In this document: piece after piece, positions 31,342-39,491 of the stretch
Position numbering within the stretch: position 1 is the stretch's first letter
Layout: each line of letters opens with the position of its first letter
From: Paractinoplanes brasiliensis
GTDB taxonomy: Bacteria > Actinomycetota > Actinomycetes > Mycobacteriales > Micromonosporaceae
Direction of reading: 5' to 3'
Length of the DNA: 64,000 bases
NCBI RefSeq assembly: GCF_004362215.1
Contig: NZ_SNWR01000001.1
Span: forward strand, 558,001-622,000
Made by a program: the position numbers and the translations under genes
Notes under the pieces: model-generated
Seen by the model: only the letters and a program-made list of their open reading frames with translations
Told to the model about the DNA's origin: nothing
Database searches by the model: none

Positions 31342-31809
31342 TCACCGAAGGTGCACCGCCAGCGCCAGGAACGCGGCTCCCATGACGGTGAAAGCGCCGC
31401 CCATGGCTGTCACGAGCAGCGTGATCTGCCATGCCTGATAGGCGCCGAGCAGCGCACCGCGCAGGCTCTGGCCCATGAAGGCGGTTTCTCGCAGCCCGTT
31501 CAGCCGTTCGTCATCACGGTCGCCCGCCATCCATTGATCCGCGATTTCCGAATATGTGCGGCCTCCGGTCGCTTTCGCCACGTGGACGGCGATGAGTTCC
31601 GAGAAGGCCCGCGCCTGGACGCCCGTGTGCACCGGCGTACCGGCATAGTGCAGCAGACCCGTCGGGAGATTGGCCTCGACAGGAAAGCTGATGCGTTGCG
31701 CCGCCAGCTCTCGCGAGACGGTCCGGCGCCCCACCAGCCCTTGGATGATCATGGTGGGACCGGCGAGGAGCAGTGCGGATGCGGTCAGACCGAGGAGAAG
31801 TGTCAGCAT
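31342..31809 (-). CDS. Membrane protein of unknown function with DosR-like upstream boxes
   Basis: 155 aa. TM helices near residues 3-25 (LLLGLTASALLLAGPTMIIQ) and ~120-153 (AWQITLLVTAMGGAFTVMGA) bracket a soluble loop. The loop has FSELIAVHVAKATGGRTYSE and Asp/Glu-rich QWMAGDRDDERLNGL. No family is recognised. Two DosR-type boxes (31846-31859 and 31870-31883) lie 37 and 61 bp upstream, suggesting hypoxic induction like the neighbouring nar genes. Confidence 0.65.
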   Translation of the reverse strand: MLTLLLGLTASALLLAGPTMIIQGLVGRRTVSRELAAQRISFPVEANLPTGLLHYAGTPVHTGVQARAFSELIAVHVAKATGGRTYSEIADQWMAGDRDDERLNGLRETAFMGQSLRGALLGAYQAWQITLLVTAMGGAFTVMGAAFLALAVHLR

Positions 31810-31845
31810 GTCTACGAGCGTCGTATCTCCGCCATGTCAGCGGCA

Positions 31846-31883
31846 GGGCAGCAGGTCCCGCTCATATCAAGGTCGTTGGTCCC
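31846..31883 (-). promoter_or_regulatory. Two DosR-like boxes
   Basis: On the minus strand GGGACCAACGACCT (31870-31883) matches 11 of 14 positions of the box before narH (GGGACCAAAGTCCC). GGGACCTGCTGCCC (31846-31859) matches 9 of 14. Tandem boxes are usual in DosR regulons. They face the membrane-protein gene at 31809. Confidence 0.5.
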
Positions 31884-32000
31884 ATCATGGTGACTTCTGC
31901 ACGTGCTCGCCGGCGTCCGAACGGTCATTGAACAGCCAACAGCAGTGTCGCCACTTCGCCGGGGTAAGCGCCGGGTGGCCGTCCTGACGAGCCGATCGCG

Positions 32001-32747
32001 TCACCGTCCGGAGGACACGGTGCGCCGGGCGGCGTCACGCACCGCAGCCGGCGCCGGCTGCGCTGTGGGGACGGGGCCGCGGCGGGCGCGGTAGACGACG
32101 TACGGCCGCCACAGGTAGGCCAGCGGGGCGGACCAGACGTGGACCAGGCGGGTGAACGGCCACAGCGCCAGGAACAGGAAGCCGCCGATGGCGTGCAGCT
32201 GATACACCAGCGGGGCGCCGGTCATCAGCTCGGTGTGCGGCTGGAACCAGAAGATGCCGCGGAACCAGACCGCGATGGTTTCCCGGTAGTCGTAGCCGCC
32301 GCCGAGCAGATTCTCGCCGACGGTGGCGGTCATGCCCAGCAGCACCATGGCCGCGAGGAAGGCATACAGGACCTTGTCCATGGTGGTGGTGACGCGCCGG
32401 ACCCGGCCGCTGACGAAGCGGCGGGCGATCAGCAGGGCCAGCCCGGCCACCAGCATCACTCCGGTGACCGTGCCGGCCGACACCGACACCAGGTGGTAGG
32501 CGTGCTCGGGGATGCCGAGCCGCTCGGTCAGCGACGCGGGGATCAGCAGGCCCATGGCGTGGCCGCCGATGACCCCGAACGCGCCGAGGTGGAACAGCGG
32601 TGAGCCGAGGCGCAGCAGCCGGTTCTCGAGGAGCTGACTGGTGTGGGTGGTCCAGCCGAACTGGTCGTGCCGCCACCGCCAGGCGTGCCCGGCGACGAAC
32701 ACGGCGAGGCAGGCGTAGGGCACCACGACCCAGAGCAAGGTGGTCAT
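32001..32747 (-). CDS. narI: Respiratory nitrate reductase gamma subunit
   Basis: 248 aa, five TM helices. NarI features: VAGHAWRWRHDQFGW near the start, then RLGSPLFHLGAFGVIGGHAM with the heme-b His ligands, VGENLLGGGYDYRETIAVWF, and LVYQLHAIGGFLFLALWPFT carrying the second His pair. It takes electrons from menaquinol and passes them to NarH. It overlaps narJ by four bases (ATGA). The last ~30 residues are a cytoplasmic Arg/Ala-rich tail. Confidence 0.95.
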   Translation of the reverse strand: MTTLLWVVVPYACLAVFVAGHAWRWRHDQFGWTTHTSQLLENRLLRLGSPLFHLGAFGVIGGHAMGLLIPASLTERLGIPEHAYHLVSVSAGTVTGVMLVAGLALLIARRFVSGRVRRVTTTMDKVLYAFLAAMVLLGMTATVGENLLGGGYDYRETIAVWFRGIFWFQPHTELMTGAPLVYQLHAIGGFLFLALWPFTRLVHVWSAPLAYLWRPYVVYRARRGPVPTAQPAPAAVRDAARRTVSSGR

Positions 32748-33421
32748 CGGGAAGCCTCCGCGGCGGAGCAGACGGGATAGGGGTTGAGGTGATCGCCGTG
32801 CAGGTCAGGGCCGGCGCCGATGCTGCCCAGCCCGACGGTCTCAACGGGCGGGCCGTCGACGGCCAGTGCCGTGATGGCGGCCCGGTCGTCGTCGGTCAGG
32901 TCGGGCAGCGCCGCGCACACCGCGTCGAGCACGTGCCGGTACGGCGTACTCGTCTCGGCCAGTGCGGCCCGCAGCAGCTCCAGACCCTGCCGATGCTGGC
33001 GAAGTGGTGCCTCGCCGTCGCCAGGACCGACGATCGCGGCGAACTCGAGAACTACCGGCAGCAGATCGGGCAGCTCCCCGTCGGCCACGCGCAGTCCGTG
33101 GGCGCGATAGCGCTGCTTGAGCACCAGCAGCGCCATCCCGCGCTTGCGGGTGTCACCGTGCAGGTAGTAGGTCAGGTACAGCCCGGAACGGCGGCGCAGG
33201 TCGAAGGCTTGGACGAACTCGCGCTGCAGGTCGATCAGCGGGGTCGCGAGCAGCCAGTCGAGGAAGTCGGTCAGCCGGGCGCGGGGATCTTCGTCCACGA
33301 CGGCTGTCGCCGCAGCCCGCAGGTCCTGGCCGGCTCCGCGCAGCTCGTCGTCCGGGTAGCCGAGCAGGAGCGCGGCCAGTTCGAAGATCCGGGCGCGGTC
33401 GGCCGGGGATGGGTCGGTCAT
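32744..33421 (-). CDS. narJ: Nitrate reductase molybdenum-cofactor assembly chaperone
   Basis: 225 aa. NarJ/TorD-type helical chaperone: RARIFELAALLLGYPDDEL, LQREFVQAFDLRRRSGLYLT and YYLHGDTRKRGMALLVLKQR are the family's signature. It holds apo-NarGH while the molybdenum cofactor and Fe-S clusters are inserted. It overlaps narH and narI by four bases each. Confidence 0.94.
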   Translation of the reverse strand: MTDPSPADRARIFELAALLLGYPDDELRGAGQDLRAAATAVVDEDPRARLTDFLDWLLATPLIDLQREFVQAFDLRRRSGLYLTYYLHGDTRKRGMALLVLKQRYRAHGLRVADGELPDLLPVVLEFAAIVGPGDGEAPLRQHRQGLELLRAALAETSTPYRHVLDAVCAALPDLTDDDRAAITALAVDGPPVETVGLGSIGAGPDLHGDHLNPYPVCSAAEASR

Positions 33422-34992
33422 GAGCGACCTCGCAGCGGGTTGAGGGTGAGGCCGCGCCGGCCGTCGGTGCGGCGGAACGGTCCAGTGCGTGCGCCGTCGG
33501 AGAGGTGGAAGTCGTCGCTCATGCCTGGGCCACCTTCGCCGTCCAGGGCGCAGGCTTCGTGGTTGGCGGCCTGGGAGTCGAGCCGGGCGGCGTCCCGGGC
33601 GTGGGCTCGGGGGATGACGTACCGCTCGTCGTACTTGGCGATGGCGAGCAGCCGGTACATCGCCTCGACCTGCGCGGCGGTCATGCCGATGCGGTCGAGC
33701 AGATCCTGTGCGACGGTGCCGTCGAGGGTGCGGTTACGCATGTAGGAGCGCATCGCAGCCAGCTTCATCAGCACACCGGCGACCGCGTCGGCGTCGCCCG
33801 CGGTGAACAGCTCGGCCAGGTACTCGACCGGGATGCGCAGGTCGCGGACGGTGTGGAAGATGTCGTCGGCGTCGGTGTCGTCGCGCCCGGCGGCGCCGGC
33901 CGCGTCCAGCACCGGCGAGAGCGGGGGCACGTACCAGACCATCGGCATCGTGCGGTATTCCGGGTGCAGTGGTAACGCGATCCGGTATTCGCTGATGAGT
34001 TTCCACACCGGGGACGCCTGGGCCGCAGCGATCCACTCGTCCGGCAGGCCGGCCTCCCGCACGGCCGGGTCGTACGGGTCGACGAACGCCGCCCGCTGAG
34101 CGTCGAGCAGGTCGTGCTCATCGGTGACCGAGGCCGCGGCGAGCACGGCGTCCTCGTCGTACAGCACGATTCCCAGGTAGCGCAGCCGGCCGACGCAGGT
34201 CTCCGAGCAGATCGTCGGCAGGCCCGCTTCGATGCGCGGAAAGCAGAACGTGCACTTCTCGGCCTTGCCGGTGGCGTGGTTGACGTAGACCTTCTTGTAC
34301 GGGCACGCGGACACGCACATCCGCCAGCCCCGGCAGCGGTCCTGGTCGACCAGGACGATGCCGTCCTCCTCGCGCTTGTACATGGCGCCGGACGGGCAGG
34401 CCGAGACGCACGCGGGGTTGAGGCAGTGCTCGCAGATGCGCGGCAGGTGGAACATGAAGGTCTTCTCGAACTCGAATCTGACCTTCGCCGCAGCCTCGGC
34501 CGGCATCCGGGCCAGGTTCGGGTCGCCGTCGGCCCGCTCGTGGGCCCCGCCGAGCGAGTCCTCCCAGTTGGCACCCCAGGTGACCGCCATCGGCTCGCCG
34601 GTCAGCGCCGAATGCGGTTGTTTGACCGGGGTGTCCTTCAGCCCGCCGGGCGCGTTGACCAGGATGTCCTTGTCGAAGGTGGCTGGTTCGTAATAGTCGT
34701 CGATGCTCGGCAGGTCCGGGTTGGCGAAGATGCGGCTGAGCCGCCTGGCCCGCCCGCCGGAGCGCAGCACGAGCCGGCCTCTGGCGTCGAGCTTCCAGCC
34801 GCCTTTCCAGCGCTCCTGGTCCTCGTAGTGCTTCGGGTAGCCGATGCCCGGCTTGGTCTCGACGTTGTTGAACCAGACGTACTCGGTCCCTTCCCGGTTG
34901 GTCCACGTCTGCTTGCACGTGACCGAGCAGGTGTGGCAGCCGATGCACTTGTCGAGGTTCATCACCATGGCGACCTGCGCGCGGATCCGCAT
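33418..34992 (-). CDS. narH: Respiratory nitrate reductase beta subunit
   Basis: 524 aa, ATG with AAGGAG RBS; an extension to 35127 would run through the intergenic promoter. Four Cys groups bind [4Fe-4S]/[3Fe-4S] clusters: CIGCHTCSVTC near residue 16, CEHCLNPACVSACP, CRGWRMCVSACP (Trp in the place of one Cys, the mark of the [3Fe-4S] site) and CTFC...CSETC. It carries electrons from NarI to NarG. Unlike the usual narGH coupling, 153 bp with a DosR-type box separate it from narG. Confidence 0.95.
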   Translation of the reverse strand: MRIRAQVAMVMNLDKCIGCHTCSVTCKQTWTNREGTEYVWFNNVETKPGIGYPKHYEDQERWKGGWKLDARGRLVLRSGGRARRLSRIFANPDLPSIDDYYEPATFDKDILVNAPGGLKDTPVKQPHSALTGEPMAVTWGANWEDSLGGAHERADGDPNLARMPAEAAAKVRFEFEKTFMFHLPRICEHCLNPACVSACPSGAMYKREEDGIVLVDQDRCRGWRMCVSACPYKKVYVNHATGKAEKCTFCFPRIEAGLPTICSETCVGRLRYLGIVLYDEDAVLAAASVTDEHDLLDAQRAAFVDPYDPAVREAGLPDEWIAAAQASPVWKLISEYRIALPLHPEYRTMPMVWYVPPLSPVLDAAGAAGRDDTDADDIFHTVRDLRIPVEYLAELFTAGDADAVAGVLMKLAAMRSYMRNRTLDGTVAQDLLDRIGMTAAQVEAMYRLLAIAKYDERYVIPRAHARDAARLDSQAANHEACALDGEGGPGMSDDFHLSDGARTGPFRRTDGRRGLTLNPLRGRS

Positions 34993-35104
34993 CAGAACTC
35001 CTTCTGCGAGTATCGGCGGCATCCGCCGGGACCCGCTCCTACGGGCTTGATCCAGCCTGCGGTAAGGACACCGCCGGAGCACGTGTGCGTGGTCCTGGAC
35101 TGGT

Positions 35105-35118
35105 GGGACCAAAGTCCC
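35105..35118 (-). promoter_or_regulatory. DosR-like box upstream of narH
   Basis: GGGACCAAAGTCCC, extended by CGAA on one side, matches the mycobacterial DosR consensus GGGACTWWAGTCCC at 12 of 14 positions. It lies 113 bp before the narH start in the narG-narH gap, implying a separate narHJI promoter. Confidence 0.65.
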
Positions 35119-35145
35119 GAACAACAAGGCATGCTGCCGGGCTCG

Positions 35146-38100
35146 TCAGTACTCGACCTTTTGCGTGCGGCGGCGGATCACGGTGATCTCGTCGCGCTGG
35201 CTGCCGATCGGGCCGTAGTAGTTGAAGGCGTACGTGAGCTGCGCGTGCCCGCCGGCCAGATGCGTCGGCTTGATGAGCAGCCGGGTCAGCGAGTTGTGGT
35301 AGCCGCCGCGCCGCTTGCTCTTCTCGGCCTTAGGAACGTTCACCGTGCGCTCGGGCGAGTGGTACTGGAAGACGGTGCCCTCGGGCATCCGGTGGCTGAC
35401 CACGGCGCGGGCGACGACGACGCCGTTGCGGTTGTGGGCCTCGATCCAGTCGTTGTCGCGTACGCCGATCTTGGCCGCATCTTGAACGCTCATCCAGATG
35501 ACCGGGCCGCCCCGCGACAGCGCCAGCATGAGCTCGTTGTCGTGGTACATCGAGTGGATCGACCACTTGGCGTGCGGGGTCAGGAACCGTACGGTCACTC
35601 CCCCGTCGACGGCGCCGCCCGGCTTGCCGAAGTGACGGGCCATGTTCAACGGCGGCCGGAAGGCGGGCAGTTGCTCACCGAGCTCGGCCACCCAGTCGTG
35701 CTCGACGAAGAAGTGCTGCCGTCCGGTGATGGTGTGCCACGGCTTGAGCCGCTCCACGTTGAGCGTGAACGGCGAGTACCGGCGGCCGCCCTTCTCCGAA
35801 CCGGACCACTCCGGGCTGGTGAACACCGGCTGCGGCGCGTCCTGCGTCTCGGCGTACGTGATCCGGTCGTTCTCGTGCCCCTCGACCAGGTCCCGGAAGG
35901 GCTGTCCGGTGCGTTTCTCCAGCTCGGCGAACCCGGCGGCGGCCACGCGGCCGTTGGTGGTGCCGGACAGCGCCAGGATCGCCTCGCACATCCGGCCGGC
36001 GGTGGCCAGCGACGGCCGGCCGTCGATCACGCCGTTCTGGTGCTTGAGGTACTCGATCTCCGGGGTGACGTCGACAGTGATCGCCTTGGTGGTGGTGCCG
36101 ATCGTGTCGAGCAGCGGGCCGACCGTGCGCATCTTCTTGCCGATCAGCGTGTAGTCCCGCTCGATCTGGATCAGTTTCGGCATGGTGCCGCCCGGCACCG
36201 GCTCGCACTCGCCGAACCTCCAGTCCCGCACCCGGCCGCTGGGCGTCGCCAGCTCGTCCGGGGTGTCGTGCTGCAAAGGCGCGGCCAGTACGTCCTGACG
36301 GACGCCGAGATGGTCGACGGCCAGCTCGCTGACCTTGTCGGCCAGGGCCAGGAACGCGTCGTAGTCGGTGTGCGCGTCGCCGGGCGGTTCGACCGCCGGG
36401 CTGAACGCGTGCACGAACGGGTGCATGTCCGTGGTGGAGATGTCGTTCTTCTCGTACCAGGTGGCGGCGGGCAGCACCACGTCGGAGTGCAGGCCGGTGT
36501 TGGTCATCCGGAAGTCGATCGTGGTGAGCAGGTCGAGCTTCCCGGCCGGGGCGTCATCGCGCCAGGTGAGGTCGCGAGGACGCCGGCCGGGATCGCACTC
36601 GGCGGCGCTCGCCGTGCCCTCGACGCCGAGCAGGTGCCGCATGAAGTACTCGTTGCCCTTGCCCGACGAGCCGAGCAGGTTGCACCGCCACAAGGTCAGG
36701 CAGCGCGGGAAGTTGGCCGGGTCGTCGGGGTCCTCCGCGACGGGCCTGAGTGAGCCGTCCTTCAGCCCCCGGACGACGTGCTCGCCGACCGGCAGGCCGG
36801 CCGCCGCGGCGTCGTCACAGATGTCCAGAGGGTTGCGGTTGAAGAACGGGTGACCCGGGCTCCAGCCCATCCGCTGGGCCGCGGCGACGGTGTCGGCGAA
36901 CGCCATGCCGGCGAACCGGCCGGCGCCCAGCGGCGAGGAGAGTTCGTCGGCCGGGATCCGCTCGTAGCGCCACTGGTCGGTGTGCAGATACCAGAACGGA
37001 GTGCTGGCCTGGTGCCGCATCGGGCGCTGCCAGTCGAACGCGAACGACATGTGCTGCTGACCGGTGATCGGCCGGGCCTTCTCCTGACCGACGTAGTGCG
37101 CCCAGCCGCCGCCGTTGACACCCTGACAGCCGGTCAGCGTCACGAGCGAGATGAACGCCCGATACGTCATGTCGGAGTGGAACCATTGGTTCGCGCCGGC
37201 ACCCAGCACGATCATCGACCGCCCCCGGCTGCGCTCGGCGTTACGGGCGAACTCCCGGCCGATGCGGGCGGCGAGCGCGGCCGGCACACCGGTGATCCGC
37301 TCCTGCCACGCCGGAGTGTTCGGCGAGTCCGCGTCGTCGTAGCCGGCTGGCCAGTCCCCCGGGAGGTCACCGCGGCGTACCCCGTACTGCGCCATGAGCA
37401 GGTCGAAGACCGTCGTCACGGCGTGCCCGCCGATCCACCGGATCGGCACTCCCCGGCGGATGGTCGTACCGCCCTCGGTCTCGCCGGTGTCGAAGCGGGC
37501 CAGATCGACCTCGACCGTCTCGCCTTTGGTGTCCAGGCCGAGTACCGGGACGACGTCACCCAGATCGAGGTTCCACCGGCCCTCGCCGTCGTCGGCGTGC
37601 CGGAAACCGAGCGAGCCGTTGGGCGCCACCGGCTCGCCAGTCGTCTCGTCAAGAAGGACAGTCTTGTGGTCCCCGTTCGCCTCGCCCAGGTCCGCCGCGG
37701 TCAGGAAGCGGTCGGCCGCCCACGCGTCGCCGGTGTTGCGCAGCGTGACCAGGAACGGCAGGTCGGTGTACTTGCGGACGTAGTCGGTGAAGTACGGCAC
37801 CTGCCGGTCGCGGAAGAACTCGGTGAGCACGACATGACCCATGGCCATCGCCAGCGCGCCATCGGTGCCCGGGTGCGGCGCCAGCCAGTCGTCGGCGAAC
37901 TTCACGTTGTCGGCGTAGTCCGGGCTCACTGCGACCACCTTCGTACCCTTGTAACGCGCCTCGGCCAGGAGGTGCGCGTCCGGGGTGCGGGTCACCGGGA
38001 TGTTGGAGCCCCACATCATCAGGTAAGTGGCGTTCCACCAATCGCCGGCCTCCGGCACGTCGGTCTGGTCGCCCCAGACCTGCGGCGACGCGATCGGCAA

Positions 38101-38841
38101 ATCCGCGTACCAGTCGTAGAAGCTCAGCAGCGTGCCGCCGAGGAGCGCGTGGTAGCGGGTTCCCGCCGCGAACGACGCCATCGACATCGCCGGGATCGGC
38201 GAGAAGCCGACGACCCGGTCCGGGCCGTAGGTCTTGGTGGTGTAGACGTGGGCGGCCGCCATCATCTCGATCGCCTCGTCCCAGCTCGCCCGCACGAAGC
38301 CGCCGCGGCCGCGCTGCGCCTTGTAGGCCTGGGCCTTCAGCGGCGTCTCGACGATCTCGGCCCACGCGAGCACCGGGTCGTTCAGCCGCTGCCGCGCCTC
38401 GCGGAACATCTCGGCCAGGACACCGCGGACGTACGGGTGGCGCACGCGCGACGGCGAGTACTCGTACCAGGAGAACGAGGCGCCGCGCGGGCAGCCGCGG
38501 GGCTCGTAGTCCGGCGCGTCGGGCCCGGTCGTCGGGTAGTCGGTGGCCTGGTGCTCCCAGGTGATCAACCCGTCCTTGACGAACACGTTCCAGGAACAGG
38601 AACCGGTGCAGTTCACGCCGTGGGTCGAGCGGACCACCTTGTCGTACTTCCACCGGTCCCGATAGAAGGACTCCCAGCCGTTGTCGTCAACCTGGTGCAG
38701 CGTGCGACCGTGGTCTGCGACCGTCTCACGGGTCAGCAGGCGCCTGCCGGCGAGAAGCGGGGCGGTACCAGGCACCCGGTCGTTCGAGGGCCGGCCGGAG
38801 GCGTCCTGGATGCGATCTGATGACACGGCGCTCTCCTGCAT
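35146..38841 (-). CDS. narG: Respiratory nitrate reductase alpha (molybdenum) subunit
   Basis: 1231 aa, the family's full length. The N-terminal [4Fe-4S] site is HGVNCTGSCSWNVFVKDG with its preceding His, and the usual GCPRGASFSWYEYSPSRVRHP follows. Mo-bisMGD regions are MMWGSNIPVTRTPDAH, GANQWFHSDMTYRAFISLVT and GCQGVNGGGWAHYVGQEK. It reduces nitrate to nitrite on the cytoplasmic side, with no twin-arginine signal visible. No narK transporter is in the window, so nitrate must enter through a protein encoded elsewhere. A DosR-type palindrome lies 109 bp upstream. Confidence 0.96.
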   Translation of the reverse strand: MQESAVSSDRIQDASGRPSNDRVPGTAPLLAGRRLLTRETVADHGRTLHQVDDNGWESFYRDRWKYDKVVRSTHGVNCTGSCSWNVFVKDGLITWEHQATDYPTTGPDAPDYEPRGCPRGASFSWYEYSPSRVRHPYVRGVLAEMFREARQRLNDPVLAWAEIVETPLKAQAYKAQRGRGGFVRASWDEAIEMMAAAHVYTTKTYGPDRVVGFSPIPAMSMASFAAGTRYHALLGGTLLSFYDWYADLPIASPQVWGDQTDVPEAGDWWNATYLMMWGSNIPVTRTPDAHLLAEARYKGTKVVAVSPDYADNVKFADDWLAPHPGTDGALAMAMGHVVLTEFFRDRQVPYFTDYVRKYTDLPFLVTLRNTGDAWAADRFLTAADLGEANGDHKTVLLDETTGEPVAPNGSLGFRHADDGEGRWNLDLGDVVPVLGLDTKGETVEVDLARFDTGETEGGTTIRRGVPIRWIGGHAVTTVFDLLMAQYGVRRGDLPGDWPAGYDDADSPNTPAWQERITGVPAALAARIGREFARNAERSRGRSMIVLGAGANQWFHSDMTYRAFISLVTLTGCQGVNGGGWAHYVGQEKARPITGQQHMSFAFDWQRPMRHQASTPFWYLHTDQWRYERIPADELSSPLGAGRFAGMAFADTVAAAQRMGWSPGHPFFNRNPLDICDDAAAAGLPVGEHVVRGLKDGSLRPVAEDPDDPANFPRCLTLWRCNLLGSSGKGNEYFMRHLLGVEGTASAAECDPGRRPRDLTWRDDAPAGKLDLLTTIDFRMTNTGLHSDVVLPAATWYEKNDISTTDMHPFVHAFSPAVEPPGDAHTDYDAFLALADKVSELAVDHLGVRQDVLAAPLQHDTPDELATPSGRVRDWRFGECEPVPGGTMPKLIQIERDYTLIGKKMRTVGPLLDTIGTTTKAITVDVTPEIEYLKHQNGVIDGRPSLATAGRMCEAILALSGTTNGRVAAAGFAELEKRTGQPFRDLVEGHENDRITYAETQDAPQPVFTSPEWSGSEKGGRRYSPFTLNVERLKPWHTITGRQHFFVEHDWVAELGEQLPAFRPPLNMARHFGKPGGAVDGGVTVRFLTPHAKWSIHSMYHDNELMLALSRGGPVIWMSVQDAAKIGVRDNDWIEAHNRNGVVVARAVVSHRMPEGTVFQYHSPERTVNVPKAEKSKRRGGYHNSLTRLLIKPTHLAGGHAQLTYAFNYYGPIGSQRDEITVIRRRTQKVEY

Positions 38842-38913
38842 CGCTGGTGCACGACGACCGGCGGCCGTCGGTGCCAGGCGGCGGCCGGCACTCCCCGAGG
38901 CTTCCTTGAACCA

Positions 38914-39342
38914 TCACAGGTGTTCAGGTGCCGTGGTCCCCATTTGCCCGGGACCAAGGTCCCGAACCGGATCTATCGACCGCAGGGCGACCCCGCTCGA
39001 CACGCCGGCCAAGATGCCCTCGGTCCGGGCCAGTCTGCGGGCAGCGGCTCGGGCTTGCTCGACGTCGACGGTGAGCACCTCGTCGTACACCGTGGGCTCG
39101 GCGCCGTACGCGGCGAGTATCGCGCGCCGCTCGACGCTCATGCTCTCGGGCATGGTGAGGGTGAGGCGGTAGCCGCGGGCGGCAGCGACCAAGGCCAGGC
39201 CGATGCCGGTGTTGCCGCTGGTGGCCTCCACGATCGAAGAACCGGCAGTGAGCTCCCCGCTGTCCTCGGCTGCCCGGATCATGGCCAGGGCGATGCGGTC
39301 CTTGACGCTGCCTCCGGGGTTGTGCGACTCCAGCTTGGCCAC
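38914..39342 (-). pseudogene. Cysteine synthase remnant (truncated and internally deleted)
   Basis: The minus strand encodes the PLP-binding part of CysK (KLESHNPGGSVKDRIALAMI, IVEATSGNTGIGLALVAAAR, RRAILAAYGAE), then jumps in frame to the near-C-terminal segment YDEVLTVDVEQARAAARRLA and GILAGVSSG. About 120 central residues, the N-terminal ~35 and the C-terminus are missing; the reading then runs into the narG promoter region. It is non-functional as a synthase. It lies between two genes with DosR-type boxes. Confidence 0.75.
38950..38963 (-). promoter_or_regulatory. DosR-like box upstream of narG
   Basis: GGGACCAAGGTCCC is a perfect 14-bp palindrome flanked by CCC and GAA, close to the DosR consensus, 109 bp before the narG start. 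It overlaps the tail of the cysteine synthase remnant. Confidence 0.65.
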
Positions 39343-39394
39343 CGGCCAGACGGGTAGGTCCGCAGTGAAGCGGGACAGCCACGGCGCCCGGAAC

Positions 39395-39414
39395 GGGACC
39401 TATGCCTCTGTCCC
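39395..39414 (+). promoter_or_regulatory. Possible degenerate DosR-like site
   Basis: GGGACCTATGCC and CTCTGTCCC half-boxes with wider spacing than the narG/narH boxes, ~78 bp before the nitronate-monooxygenase-like gene. Only half-site quality. Confidence 0.3.
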
Positions 39415-39491
39415 GCTGACCCGTGGCCTCTGCACGCTCCAACCCCACGATGACGGCGCCACGGCGCCACGGCAGGAACGGGAGACACACC

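Noticed and set aside
34114..38820. Long plus-strand ORFs opposite narH and narG (879 and 680 codons)
   Set aside because: Composition is Arg/Gly/Val-rich third-position shadow of the nar genes; no domain recognised, and the minus-strand products are certain.
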